Shown: positions 23,871 to 35,199 of the stretch, piece after piece
Position numbering within the stretch: position 1 is the stretch's first letter
How the letters are laid out: every line of letters starts with the position of its first letter
DNA from: Dictyophora rubrovolvata
Taxonomy: Eukaryota; Basidiomycota; Agaricomycetes; Phallales; Phallaceae
NCBI GenBank assembly: GCA_029959195.1
Contig: CP114122.1
Location: forward strand, 1,240,001-1,304,000
DNA length: 64,000 nucleotides
Direction of reading: 5' to 3'
Notes under the pieces: generated by a model
Database searches by the model: none
What the model was told of the DNA's origin: nothing
The model's input: only the letters and a program-made list of their open reading frames with translations
Position numbers and translations under genes: made by a program

Positions 23871-26536
23871 ATGCCCACTCAGGCTGTTGGCACTGGCGTC
23901 TTGAAGTTTTCCATCCCAGTCCCCCCGTCTCGGGGTTCTGTTGTCAGAGTAAATCCGATTGATATAATATGTTCACTGACGTGGAAACAACAAGCTTTGT
24001 TTTGGTCCGGATGGTTGGTGCGTTTACCACATACTCCGGGCTATTTCTGTGGTAATGATTTCTTCAGGCGTGGCTTGTCGATTGTGTGTTTTTTTACACT
24101 TTCCAAATTTGAGTTTGAATTGAGTTTATATCTCCTAGCCTACGACTTCTTTTGCGGTGAGGTTCGATGTTGAATAAAACTTTTGGTCACGTTCAATCCT
24201 AATTACTTATCGACAGTCAGTCTGACTGTCATCCGGTAATACTACTTTTTTTGAGAAGTTGTTCCGAAAAAATAGAAAAACCTCATCTTTATTATGATTA
24301 GACTGGATTCTCAATTTAATGTCAATGATAATGCACTAACAACGTTTGTTCTTTTGCTTTCGTTTTTGCATCCCTTCCAGACTGACATTGTATGTAGCGC
24401 AATTACGTTAACCTTGCTTTTCCGGTAGGTATACTGTACACCTTTTGGATCCAATTTACTTAGTATCTAGTTCATTGGGTGCTTTTCTGTTTGGACTTTT
24501 TTCCGATCGCTTCGGACGCAAGTGGCCTTTGATTGTTGTTTTACTCACAATCGCTCGTATGTTTGTTGTTTTTAACCTGCGAGCGTATCTGAGGGCCCGT
24601 AGTATTGCAACTTGGAACTGGATTTGTCAATACATTCTCTCAATTCCTAGCTTGTCGTAGTCTTTTTGGGATTGGTAGGTGCTAAGTTCATCCACTCAAA
24701 GTGTCAAACTTTCAACGGAAATGATTCTAGCTATGGGGGGTGTCTGGGTAAGCATGCCTAGTCAATCTGTGCCTTCGCTACATATTAAGCAATACAAAGG
24801 GTCTCGCCAGTGCTACGTCTATGGAGTATGTTACTACTCAAAGTCTTTTTGGACATTTGGACTAATGTCTGTCTTAGAAACATGCCGGTCGAAGCTCGTG
24901 GACTTTATTCTGGCTTCATACAAGTTGGCTATCCAGCAGGTTATGTAAATATTCCGTACGCTGAAATTAATGTCGTTTACTATCCACTCTCATTAGCTCG
25001 TTGCTTCTGTTGTGAATCTTTTTTTGGTTCCAAGGGTCCCGCAAACTTGGAGAAGGTGAAATTAGTTCGATGTTTCTATTATTCTCGACCATTAAACGGC
25101 GTCAATTTAGCATATATTGGGTCGGCTGTGGCATTTCAGTTCTTGCGGCCTTCATTCGACTCCTTCTTCCGGAGAGCACCGTCTTTGAGCAGCCTGGGCA
25201 AGGTAATTCTTCACTTTCTGCCGGTTTTGAATTATTCAATCATGAAAATCAGAGATCCATGAGAATCCTATTTCCAGTGTCGAGAAAACTCGTCAATTCA
25301 CTAAACAATTCGTCAGAATGATAAAAGATCATTGGCAACTCTGGTTATACGGTGAGTATACACAGATATTCTTTCTTTAGTATATTTAAATGTTTAAAGG
25401 ACTCGTCCTCATGAGTGGCATGAATTTTGTCCGTTCATTTTTTTTAGTGCACTGCTATATCAGCTTACGATGAATAACATCATAAGCTTTCTCATGGGTC
25501 TCAAGATCTCTACACGAATTTTATGCAGCGAAGCAAGGGTTTTTCTTCAAACAAAGCCACAGAGGCAAACATTGTAGGAGAGTGCGGAGCCGTCTTCGGA
25601 GCTGTCCTTGGAGGTTACACGTCTCAATTCCTGGGACGTCGCCTGACGCTAGTCTTGGCTTGTTTGTAAGTTTTTACTTCATTTTTGTTATTTTTAGGTT
25701 TGTTGAGGCGATATAGGGGCGCATGTGCATTCATTCCTTTGTGAGCAATTACATAGATGATGATAGGTCGAGTTTTGCAAACCCACAATCGTCAACATAG
25801 GTGGATTCTTCCTTCGTCTTGGTCCTTATTGTCGATTGGAGCTTTCTTCTTCCAGGTAAGTGGCTACTTAGAAAAAATGTAAAGAGCATCAAAACGACGT
25901 TATGGCGCAAAGACGGGCGTTAATCTTGGTTGGGGCACGTTAAACTTCGCATTTTGCTCGCAAGCGGAAAATTGATCTTTCGTCAGGCGCTATTGCTATA
26001 TACCTTAATGAATTATCGCCTCCTGCTTTTCGGGGATTGTATCCGGGGACAGTGTATCAGCTCGGAAATGCCGCCTCCAGCGCTGCCGCACAAATTGAGG
26101 TGAAGCTCAGATTATATTCTTCGGGGGGAAAAAATGACCTCACATTGGTTTTGTCCGTTCAAGGCCACAGCTGGTCTTCACATCCGGACGCGAGTTTTCG
26201 GGGTCGAACAGCCTGACTATGTACGTAATTTCATCACCAGAGAAAAATGAGATTTGTTATCATTCATTCAGGGCACAGTTCAAGCTATCATGGCCGCTTG
26301 TTCCGCAGGACTCATTATATCGGCTGTAATGTTTGGTCCCGAAAATCACTCGGTTCAATTCGAGAGTTAGTTTCAAAGTTGCCTAGCTATCAAAACGGTT
26401 CTCATCGATTATCATTCAAATAGATATCGTCACCTCTGTCGAAGGCTCTCAAAAGTCTGATCTTGAGCAAGCGGATCAAGGATTGTTCGGCGAGAAAGAT
26501 GAGCAACACCTCGTTGACTACACTTCGACCCTTTGA
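23871..26536 (+). CDS. MFS transporter, carboxylate/sialate-H+ symporter (JEN/SHS-like)
   Basis: An intron-dense gene, at least 15 exons. Spliced blocks rebuild a 12-TM MFS protein: NPIDIICSLTWKQ, SGWLAWLVDSYDFFCVSLT (this join uses a 16-nt exon), LLFRSLGAFLFGLFSDRFG (the RSLG/DRFGR loop), RSLFGIAMGGVWGLAS, NMPVEARGLYSGFIQVGY, YLVASVVNLFLVPRV, then SKGFSSNKATEANIVGECGA, GYTSQFLGRRLTL, FIPLWILPSSWSLL and YLNELSPPAFRGLYPG. These fit fungal lactate/pyruvate-type (Jen1) or sialate symporters at the plasma membrane. The joint between exons near 24220 and 24380 is unresolved: about ten residues of a family loop are missing in my model. One intron after 25936 appears to use a GC donor (GCACGT). The neighbouring catabolic genes suggest uptake of an organic acid. 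Confidence 0.78.
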
Positions 26537-26698
26537 CTGGAAAGGAAGGTTATTGTATATATGCCTGTCTCTTTATATCTCTGAGCTCGACTCAAATTTT
26601 GAAACTTGCCAGGAAAATGAAGTAATAGTGAAAGTATTTCTTGATATTTTATCAATACGTCCAGAGATCTAAATCAACGCTTGGAAATGCATTCCATA

Positions 26699-28423
26699 TT
26701 ACAATCTTACGACTAAGAACTGCTCAGGCACTTCGGGTTGTTCATAAGGACCCAGCATCACATCCATGACAACTTCGTTAAATTCGTTCAGCCGCGCCAC
26801 ACGCTCAATCTGTATTACACTGTTTTTCAGGATTTTCTCCGAGCTCATTGGAAAGAGAATCTGACCTGATAAACCCGATTCGCAAAACCAATTTGGCGAA
26901 TTTGAGAACCAAGGCTTCTTGCAATTTGCAAGACCTTGTCTTGCGAAAGTCGTCCAATGTTACTGATATGAGGGAAATTAACATGAATGTTCCTGAGGGA
27001 TTTGGATTTTGCCAGGGCAGGTATAATGCGATCCTAGTAAAGGCGACGATATGAAACCAAATGAAGTAATTGTAGAAAAGTAGGACATACCAGTTCCGAT
27101 GGGTATACAACAGTAAATAAATTCTCTAATTGAGTACATTGTGAAGAAATCATATCTATAGTCAGTGGGTCTAAATTCAGTCTATTCACAGAAAGTGTGT
27201 GTAGTCGGGGACCATGATTCAGAAGTAGAGATTCAATGAAGTCATGAATACTGAATCCGAACGATTGGACTTTGGGATTTGAGCTATCACCAGCACCTGC
27301 AGCATGGTATATGTGTATTCGCGTGAGCGGTGAATGCTCGGTAAAAGCCAAGAATTCGGTTGTCCATGTCGGCGAAATAGGTGCGTTTGGTAGCGTTAAT
27401 GTGATGGATTTGAGGCAATTCAGTGTCCTGGAATATTGAGACAATCGGCCCAAATTCTAGATATTGCTCAAACAAACCAATTTTCTCGAAATTTCGAAAT
27501 ACTCACGAAAGTAGGTGAGAGTCCTTCTAATCCGAAGGATTCAAATCCAGCTTGATTAGATTGTAAAAGTGCACCCATTCCTCTATCTGTGACTTTGACA
27601 CATCCCAATAAGTGTAAATGCTTTAATTTCAAAACTGATTGCGCGATGGTGACAAGCATTTGATCTGTAACTAGACCAGAAGACTTAATAAATTCCTCAT
27701 AAGATCGGTATTTTGCAGCTTGATGCGCTTGCTTACTTTGCATATAATTTGGAGAGAGGTTAGATTTTGGGAATTATTAGCCAACCAAGCCGGAAGAACG
27801 GCAATGACATCCGCAGAAGGCATAATTAGAGAAATCTTGGTGAGCGAATGGAAGTTTAAAAGCGAATTAGGAGGGTATGTCGTTGAATGACCGTTTATTT
27901 CTAATTCTCTAAGCGAAGGGCACTGTTTCAATGCATCCAAAATTTCAGAGGTTATTGTCTGATCGCGAGTCCATGTGCATGCGCAAAGACCTGGGCAGTT
28001 AATTAAACCGGCTACGCAAAGTTGGGTTAACGCCTGTCGCTCGATGACGTTAAAAACCTTTGGGAAGTCCCGCAATTCTGTTGGACCGGGGGGTAAATAC
28101 AACTTCAAAGAGAATGCAGTGAGGTCTATAACCTAATTTCCTGACCCATTTGCCAAGTTCGGGACGCTCTGCGAGGGTACGAAACAAATTTCGTGCCTAA
28201 GAATGAGTTTATTGAATGGTTTAGTGGAACAACCAGCGAAGCGCACTTTAGTCTTTCCCTCTTTATGCCATGCGTATATATAAATCTTCTCGTATAATTG
28301 AGGAATAATAAATGAAGCGAAGGCCTTGTTCACCAGACAACATTGCGTTAGATGGTGAGTTTTGAGGACAAAATTAAAGATCAAAGGTAATAGTTCTACT
28401 GGCAGATCCGTAAAGATAGCCAT
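26699..28423 (-). CDS. F-box protein with leucine-rich repeats
   Basis: The N-terminus (MAIFTDLPVELLPLIFNFVL, then CCLVNKAFASFIIPQLYEKI) is an F-box, which docks to Skp1 in SCF ubiquitin ligases. After the first intron, LFRTLAERPELGKWVRKL and many Leu-rich repeat units follow, e.g. LKHLHLLGCVKVTDRGMGAL and ISSQCTQLENLFTVVYPSEL, expected to bind the substrate. Several exons are needed. The joint near 28130 and the one near 27480 are not fully resolved. The last exon ends at 26699 (FLVVRL-stop) after an intron whose acceptor is at about 26809. This layout is common in expanded agaricomycete F-box families. The target is unknown. Confidence 0.72.
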
Positions 28424-28572
28424 GAGAAGTGTATTTGAAGACCATGACTTATATTGACGACATGGCCGCCGAGACTAAATATACAACTGTTGCCGGTCTG
28501 TATGGCGCTTGTTGAGGATTACATAAGCCTTACTATTACACAAAAAACATATTAGAAAACAAAACAATTAGC

Positions 28573-30014
28573 TTATATCCAATGGCCTTCAAGAGCGTCA
28601 CTGGGGAATTTGTCGGCGTCCAGCATGATTTCTCTCATAACTGCTTCGGTGGTTAAGGTCTGCGATTCATCGTCCGCTTCCTGTTGCAATTCTAACACGA
28701 TCTCGTCAGTCTGCGCATAGTATAACAACGGCTCTGAGAAGGCACCAACCCTGTGTGCTGCCTTCATACAAAATTGTGTCTAGATTCTTCTTATCGCCAA
28801 TTAGAAGGACTTCGGTTCCTTGATAATCTAATAATGTTGGAGGATTAGCAGGTCTAAACCGCCTAGCCGCGAATCCAGCTCCAAAAGTTTCCTTCTTTCC
28901 CTCCTCCGGATACTTTGCTTTTTTACCAGGCTTTAATCCGACATTTGGTGGGTTAGGCTGGTCAGGGTTTTTGACTTGTATCAGGAAAGAAGACGACGCT
29001 TCAATTCCCAGTTCTTCTTGTACCTCTCCCGGAGTAGCCGGGTGTGTAAGATTGTATGCAAGGAAAGTTCTTTCCCCGCGAGAAGGAGGTAGCTTTGGAT
29101 TTGTAGGGGTGCAAAGAACATACACTCCTCTTCCCGTCAATCTGACGGCACCCTTATGGCGTTCGCCTTGGATGATGGGAATTTGTGAGAAAACATTCTC
29201 CATTTCTTTTGAGAGCATTACCGACCTCTAGTTTTCGTCGAATAGACCTGCTCCTCAAGTCCTTCGTCCAGTGCGTTTAAATTATTACCAACGTCCGCGA
29301 CAGCTCCCCAGAATACCTCGTGCTTAGTTTCAGAGTCTGGTAGATGTTTCTTTCCCATAACGATGTACCGGAAGTATTCTATCGGAATGTCGTCTTCATG
29401 AGTAACGAAGGGACTTTGGTTTTCTTCCACTTTTTCAGCCTTGGGAGGTCGGGGGATCAGTAGGAAGCTCAACTTGGCTACGTCATCAACACTCTCGCTT
29501 TCTTCCACTCCGACTTTAGGTCGATAGAAGAAATAAATGCTTTATATTTCCATCTCAAAACCCGAAATTCACTATGGATTTAAGATGTCACTTACTGTCC
29601 CCGTTCCAGAATTCCTATTTAACAGTAAATCTCTATGTCAATTCTGTCAATCGTATCCTGCTCACCTCTCTGAGGCTGAAATTCGGCGGCTGAAGGACTT
29701 TGAGCTTTTGCTACGGTAGCGGATTCGGTGTCCTCCTCTTCTTTGGGCTCAGTTTCAATTTTTACTTCTTCCTTCGCCTCCTTTTCTGATACTCTTTCCG
29801 GGGTTTTGGATAACTTTATTTCCTCTCTCGCTTCTTTTCCATCTTCGTCTTTCGTGTCGACTTCCCCGTCAATTTTCACTCGCTTTGGTGGCGTTTTCTG
29901 AGCGGGTGTGCTGGACGCACCCCGACGTTTGGTTCCTGTCCTTGATTCATCTAGTTGTTGTTTTTTCGGCGACGCTCTGGTTTTAGCCCCAGACTGTGCG
30001 CGAGTAGTTGGCAT
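28573..30014 (-). CDS. Conserved basidiomycete protein of unknown function, nuclear-looking
   Basis: The N-terminus (MPTTRAQSGAKTR) and the next 110 residues are Lys/Glu/Pro-rich with basic clusters (TKRRGAS, PPKRVKID), suggesting nuclear localisation and disorder. Exon 1 joins to VGVEESESVDDVAKL. A folded-looking region follows: FRYIVMGKKHLPDSET, GAVRLTGRGVYVLCT, RTFLAYNLTHPATPGEVQEE and LLDYQGTEVLLIGD. The pattern resembles proteins seen widely in Agaricomycetes, but I know no assigned function. The last junction, around 28740-28770, is unresolved. The product ends FPSDALEGHWI. Confidence 0.65.
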
Positions 30015-30417
30015 GAGTGCAGAGGTGCAAGGAGGTTGTCTACACTATGACGTCATCTGAGAACGCCTCCTTAACACAAGTTATGTGGTACCCTGTTCAC
30101 AATAATAAAAAAATACATCTTTAACCAAAGTATAAAAATGAAATGCAGTATTGAGACAAGATTTTGCAATTACATGAACAAGTGAAGTCGAAAAGGACAA
30201 TACGCAAAACGGCTTATAATGTTCACGAAGACGACGACAGCAGTGACAAACAAACATGAGGTTATGAGTGCGAAGATGGATGAGAAAAGGCCATTGATAT
30301 TTCTTTAAGGCAGCCTCGTGCACATAAAGGCGGGTGGACTGTAAAAACAGCGATGTTCACCAATAGTAGGAGGGGGATCTCGACAGCAATCGTCTGAGAA
30401 AAAGACATCCGCATTAA
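30015..30417. other. Intergenic region
   Basis: This 0.4-kb AT-rich spacer separates two minus-strand genes. It would contain the 3' end of the F-box gene transcript and the promoter of the nuclear-looking protein gene. One 80-codon antisense frame has no motif. Confidence 0.55.
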
Positions 30418-32320
30418 TTACAGGTCCGAGAACAGTCCAGTAGACGCAGGGGATGACACAACGCACCGCTCATGTACGGGTTCTACCACATTTACATTGG
30501 GAACGCGGCCTTTGAGCCATTCCTGAACGTCTACGTCCACCGCTAGACTCTCGACTAACTCGAGGGATTGGATACTCGCCACAATGCTCGCAGAGGTGCT
30601 TCCATTATTAGAAGGATTTCGGGCATCGATGAAGGCAACCAACTTCGACACGCTGTCTGCTTGGAGATAGCAAGAACGAAATGCTAAAGAAATTAGTCCC
30701 GGACAGATCCAAAGTCCAGTGTCTTCGTCCGGTCCTGCTAGCATAGTCAGCAAAGGCTCGACCGTTGAATTAGACAGTGTCAAATGGGTTAAAGATGATA
30801 GCTCTGTCAAGAACGACCAAGGCGAGAAGTTGGGCCCAGCTGTACCAGGAATGGTGGGAGGTGTGTTGTAGAACAGGCCATTTGGTCCGTGTGCAACTGT
30901 TAAAGACTTCAGCGTTGGTCGATTCGACCGGACGATAAGGCTTGAAAGTGTATCTTCCAGCGGCTCTGGATGGCGCGATAAATCTAGCGTCAAACTTAGT
31001 GACTCAAGAGAAGGAAGGACGAGGTTGTCAAGAAGTGTTAGAAGAAGATGATGTCCCGAGAAGGAGAGTGCTGTCAGGACGGGGAGCGTTAATGGGGTCA
31101 AAGGTAGAATGGCACATTGAGTTGTCGGGAATGCAAAGATAACGGAAACAAGAGTGCTGGCGTTACTTATCAAGAGGTGCTGTAGTCTATCCAGAGAGAG
31201 CGTCGCAATGGCGAGGGCTCGAATAGAGATATAAGTAAGATTGCCACTATTTAACATTGAGCTAGACCATTTGAAGGGCATATGGGACAGAGTGAAAGAT
31301 CGAAGGGAGGGGATGGGCGTTTGTTGTTGAATGGGTAACCAAGTCCAAGTATTGTCGAAATAAAAGCTACTGGGTTCTGAGCAACTCACTTCGAAGTGCT
31401 TCAAGCGAGGTGTGCATCCTGGAAAAAAAAATGACAAAATAAGAACAATTACTGTGGGACAACATAATAAAGTTTGATTAACCAGATATTGACTTGAGTG
31501 CTTGAATCGATGAGAAAGTTCTGTCAAAGCGGAAGACAAACCGCTCCCACCGTTCCATTTGACTGGTTAAGTAGTAGAACGCAATATAGCCCCAACTGCT
31601 TGCTCTGCCGGCTTGTTGCTGAGAAGATGAACTGTTAGAAGTCGATGGCGAGGGAGAATTACTATGCGAATAAGGAGGTGATAAAAAGCCGAAAGAAGGT
31701 AACATGAGACCATGGCTATTCAATGGAGGATTATTTCCAGATGGAAGAGGGGGGGAAGAGACGGGTGGGTATGATAGGCAGGTCCGAGCGCCTCTCCGAG
31801 GTCTCGAGGTAACTGAGTTGCCACCGGACATATGAGATACTTGCAGTGTTATCTCAATGTCTAGAGGACAGCTGAGGCCAGACCTTTCCAACCAGAGACG
31901 GATTATGTCCGGAGAGTCATTCTGCGTCAGCTCTAGACGAATTCTGGACCACAGACTGTGTACGGAAAGGGCGAGACGTCTCCAGCCCGTACAGACGGCG
32001 GCAAGAGTCCAGGCAGAAGAAGCATTGTGTTCGAAGCATATCAAGAATATTTCTCGTAAGAGGTCGTTGGGAAGACGCCGAATCGGAGCAATGAATGCAC
32101 GGATGAGGGCAACTTCTTGTTGGATAGCAGCTTGTTTGGCAGTATAGTTGCTGATGGTTTGTCTTGTTTCTTCAATGACTTTGGTGAGCTCGTCTTCCGC
32201 ATTTCTAATTTTCTCAGAAATATCGTCCAAAGCCTTCTCAGACGAACGCAACGCGCCTCTCGCCTCCTCTAGCTGCGATAATGTCGGTAGATCGGATAAT
32301 CGGGTTTGGGAAAACAACAT
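30418..32320 (-). CDS. Coiled-coil F-box protein, 612 aa
   Basis: Two exons (32320-31483 and 31418-30418) give 612 residues. Residues 15-70 form a coiled coil (LEEARGALRSSEKALDDI and beyond). An agaric-type F-box follows directly: IAPIRRLPNDLLREIFLICF, then SSAWTLAAVCTGWRRLAL. The C-terminal half is Leu-rich with irregular repeats, the likely substrate-binding surface. Such coiled-coil/F-box proteins form very large families in mushroom fungi and are thought to be SCF adaptors. A Ser/Pro/Gln-rich insertion lies around residues 190-235. The substrate is unknown. Confidence 0.85.
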
Positions 32321-32741
32321 GGTGGGTGAGTAGACAGTATGGGTGACGAAATGTTACTTTTGTCACAACATGATGCATGGAACCAGGAAGACTGGAGATT
32401 ACAACCGCGTACATCGTATGTTTCATTCATCACCGATCTTCTCAAATGGTTTGAAATTCCATTTGTTCTCAAAGCGACAGATCTCAAATGTGTCCTTAAT
32501 AAAAGATAAACTATCGAAATCCTAATTCAAAAGATATGGTCGATTGGATTGTAAATACTTACACTTACTAATCACAAGGCGAATCAAATGTCGATGATTA
32601 TTTTATCCACCGTGAATCGACAAATTATACTGTCGGGTTGTCGATGAAAGCACAATGTTTGTTCAGATCGTCGATGCTGGTGCGTGTATGGAAGAGTGAC
32701 ATATGACGCGTGTCGTTCTGTCACGTTCGATGTAAAGTGCA
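32321..32741. other. Divergent intergenic region
   Basis: This 0.42-kb stretch lies between the starts of the F-box gene (minus) and the next gene (plus) and should hold both promoters. No recognisable element was identified beyond AT-rich tracts. Confidence 0.5.
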
Positions 32742-33726
32742 ATGATCATGGAGTCATCTCCACAATCATCGCTACCCTCCCCGCCATCGTCGCCAGCGTC
32801 GTCCTTTTCTAGTATACCGTCATCTTTACTCGCTAGTCTTCCCGCCTCACCACCCTTTAATCCCTCGCCCCTTCCTCTAGTTCTGCCTTCTCTTTTAGTT
32901 CAACATGACACGACAGACACGAATTCGTATATTATCCTCGGTTCCCAACCATCTTCCAAGTCGGCCCTGCTTGATTTTTTGGATATTCAAGCAATAGATA
33001 TTGATTTCAATCAGTCTGATAATGTGTGTCTGTTTATTACACTACCTATAAAATTCGTTCTTCTCTTCAACTAAGTCATGTGTATAGGTTTATAATATTT
33101 TAACTCCCGTTTATGACGCTATCTTCGACCGCTTTCAAACAGGTTTATCGTCAATACCGTCTTCACATCCCTTTAACAACACTCTGCCTCATTGCGACTT
33201 GCAGTTTCGCTCGCATTTCTTTACAGCGGCGATTCTTGTCTTATCTTCGCTAAAACCAACACTTCTCGAAAGACGGTTAATATCGGCTCTTTCTCAGTAT
33301 ATTCCAGTCATTCCAGTAGTTCCAAGTAATCGAACCCATCGTTCTCGCCACCTCGGTCACCCTCAACCCCTGACTCCTCCCCAGCTCAGGACAATTCTGA
33401 CACATAGTCCGCAAGCCATACACAGAATCCAACAGAAGGCTGCGCATTGTTTCTTATTATGGCATTATTCCCAGTCTATTGATTCTTTGAATTCTCCAAA
33501 GAGTCGATGTCTACCTTGCTCTCAGCAACATTCACCTGTTACTATCGACCCTTTTCATTTTCCCTCACTGGTTCTGCTTTCCTTTTCTCTCTGTAAATCT
33601 CTCTGTAAATCTCTCTGTAAATCATTCGTTTCCTCTACCCACATTCCTCAGAGAGCTTTTGCTGTCACAGTTCTAGGAGCATTTTGTGCTGGCGTCGGCA
33701 TGGGGTGTTACTGGGCACGGCGGTAG
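32742..33726 (+). CDS. Hypothetical protein with a C-terminal membrane anchor, about 289 aa
   Basis: Exons 32742-33027 and 33143-33726 fit (donor GTCTGT). ATGs at 32742 and 32748 are both possible. The N-terminus is Ser/Pro-rich, with a likely folded piece YIILGSQPSSKSALLDFLDI. The middle contains a perfect 12-bp x3 repeat encoding KSLC units. The extreme C-terminus, AFAVTVLGAFCAGVGMGCYW followed by Arg-Arg, looks like a single transmembrane segment, so the protein could be tail-anchored. I do not recognise the family. Confidence 0.5.
33586..33621 (+). repeat. 12-bp x3 perfect tandem repeat in coding sequence
   Basis: Three perfect copies of TCTCTCTGTAAA lie inside the hypothetical anchored-protein gene. 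The unit length keeps the reading frame and yields repeated Lys-Ser-Leu-Cys. Confidence 0.85.
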
Positions 33727-33812
33727 TATAACATGATTTTCTTATCTGTTTTCTTGTATTCTCCCATAAAGCAATGTATAATCGTATATGTATCAACAAT
33801 GTTAAATAAACA

Positions 33813-35081
33813 CTATGCCGCTTTCTTCCGCTTGCCGACTTGAGCCTTGAATCCGCTCTTAATGGCACTGACTGAACGACGAGACCCACATGACTGACAG
33901 CTAACGAAGTCAATACGGTTCTCCTTTTCGAGAAGGGTATCAGGCGATTTGCATGTTTTACAGGTCACGTACTCCACTAATAAAATTGTTTCACCGAAGT
34001 ATGTTTAAAGTGCCATGCGCGTACTTACCGATATACCGACGCAAAACATTCTCTATCTGTTTTTGTTGGAAACGTCCCTTGATGACTAGACGGCCTGCAC
34101 CGTCAACACTACCATTCGTACCCAATTCGGAGAATAGGAATTGGATGACGTGGTCCGGTTGTCTGTGCATTCGTTTGCAGATGTCGGTAACATTGGTGAA
34201 CACCGACTTCTTGGTACCTGCGTGCGAACTAATCAATTGCTACTCCATTACAAAAAGAAGAGGGTGCACCTTCTCTTTGAATGTTAGGCGGTACAATAGT
34301 ACGCTTGCCGGAAGCCGACAATAGTGCAGGATTGGATGTATGAAGTAGATTAAAGAACCTATGCAAAAGCTGAAAACATACGTGAATAACACTTGCCACA
34401 CGAGATTAACTGCCTCCAAAATGACCTCGGAATATGTATAATCTCGATCAGATCCAAACCATGGTTCACGCCCGGTATCAACACCTCCAACAGCTGACGG
34501 GACGGCAAAAGGGTTTTCACCTAGGTCTTCCTCATCGCCCAATGCAATTTCGGCACCGTCATCTCCATCTGCATCTTGTGTCTCTCCCAACTCTTTCTCA
34601 AAAGCCTCGAGATTAAACGCAGCCCTTTTCGACTTTTTCTTCTTCTTTAGATCTGAGAAGTCAAGATCGTCCCCTGCAGCATCAGCTACTGGTTCTGCTG
34701 GTCCAGGGCCGATGGCTGGTGCCTGTGGAATGGTGGGTGTTGATGTACCTGATGTTTCCTCCTATCGGAATATTAGTACATTGGGTAGACAGATGAAGAA
34801 AGATCTTGTACATAGTCTAGCGGAATTTCCTTCTTTTTCTTCTTCTTCTTCTTAACGTCTCCAAACATCGCTTTGAAATCCTCTTCTTCTTTATCTTTGG
34901 AATCATCGCCTGCTCCAGTTCCATTCTTCACCATTTGCTCATGCACAGTCGGTACATCATCTCCATTAAATGGGGCAGGTATGGTAGAGTCAGCCTCTGG
35001 ACTAAGCGGATCTTCGAACGCAACTGTCTTTTTGTTTTTTCTTTTTTTCAGAGATGGATCAAAAAGTGGTTCCTCCATCAT
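33813..35081 (-). CDS. Translation initiation factor eIF2 subunit beta, 352 aa
   Basis: Five exons (35081-34812, 34761-34426, 34369-34270, 34217-34029, 33976-33813) give 352 residues. eIF2-beta is part of the GTP/Met-tRNAi carrier and binds eIF5 and eIF2B through its Lys-rich blocks. Poly-Lys blocks are visible ([31 protein letters not shown]). The core has [55 protein letters not shown] and [16 protein letters not shown]. The C-terminal zinc ribbon is CKTC...CQSC. An MM start is used. The intron acceptor at 34370 was chosen because it restores the conserved SELLHRFF block. Confidence 0.95.
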
Positions 35082-35199
35082 TGCAGCTGCAGAGATGGCT
35101 TGAGGGTTCCAAAAGAAAGAGATGACAAGTTGAGTCAACCGGAGCCTGTTTTTGGTCGGAGTTTCAAAAACAACAATTCCGTCCATTCCTTCTGTGTCG
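35082..35199. promoter_or_regulatory. Compact bidirectional promoter, eIF2-beta / ATP synthase gamma
   Basis: Only 118 bp separate the two divergent start codons, so both 5' leaders and core promoters must overlap or be very short. A TGCAGCTGCAG palindromic segment lies near 35082-35092. Confidence 0.6.

Noticed and set aside
25200-25325. Acceptor at about 25281 for the intron after P-G-Q in the transporter
   Set aside because: It shifts the frame into a stop. The acceptor at about 25250 restores a continuous loop sequence.
23871-26536. MFS gene as a decayed pseudogene beside the transposon
   Set aside because: Apparent stops disappear once short introns are placed, and nearly all family motifs are restored in frame. 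Only one junction remains unclear.
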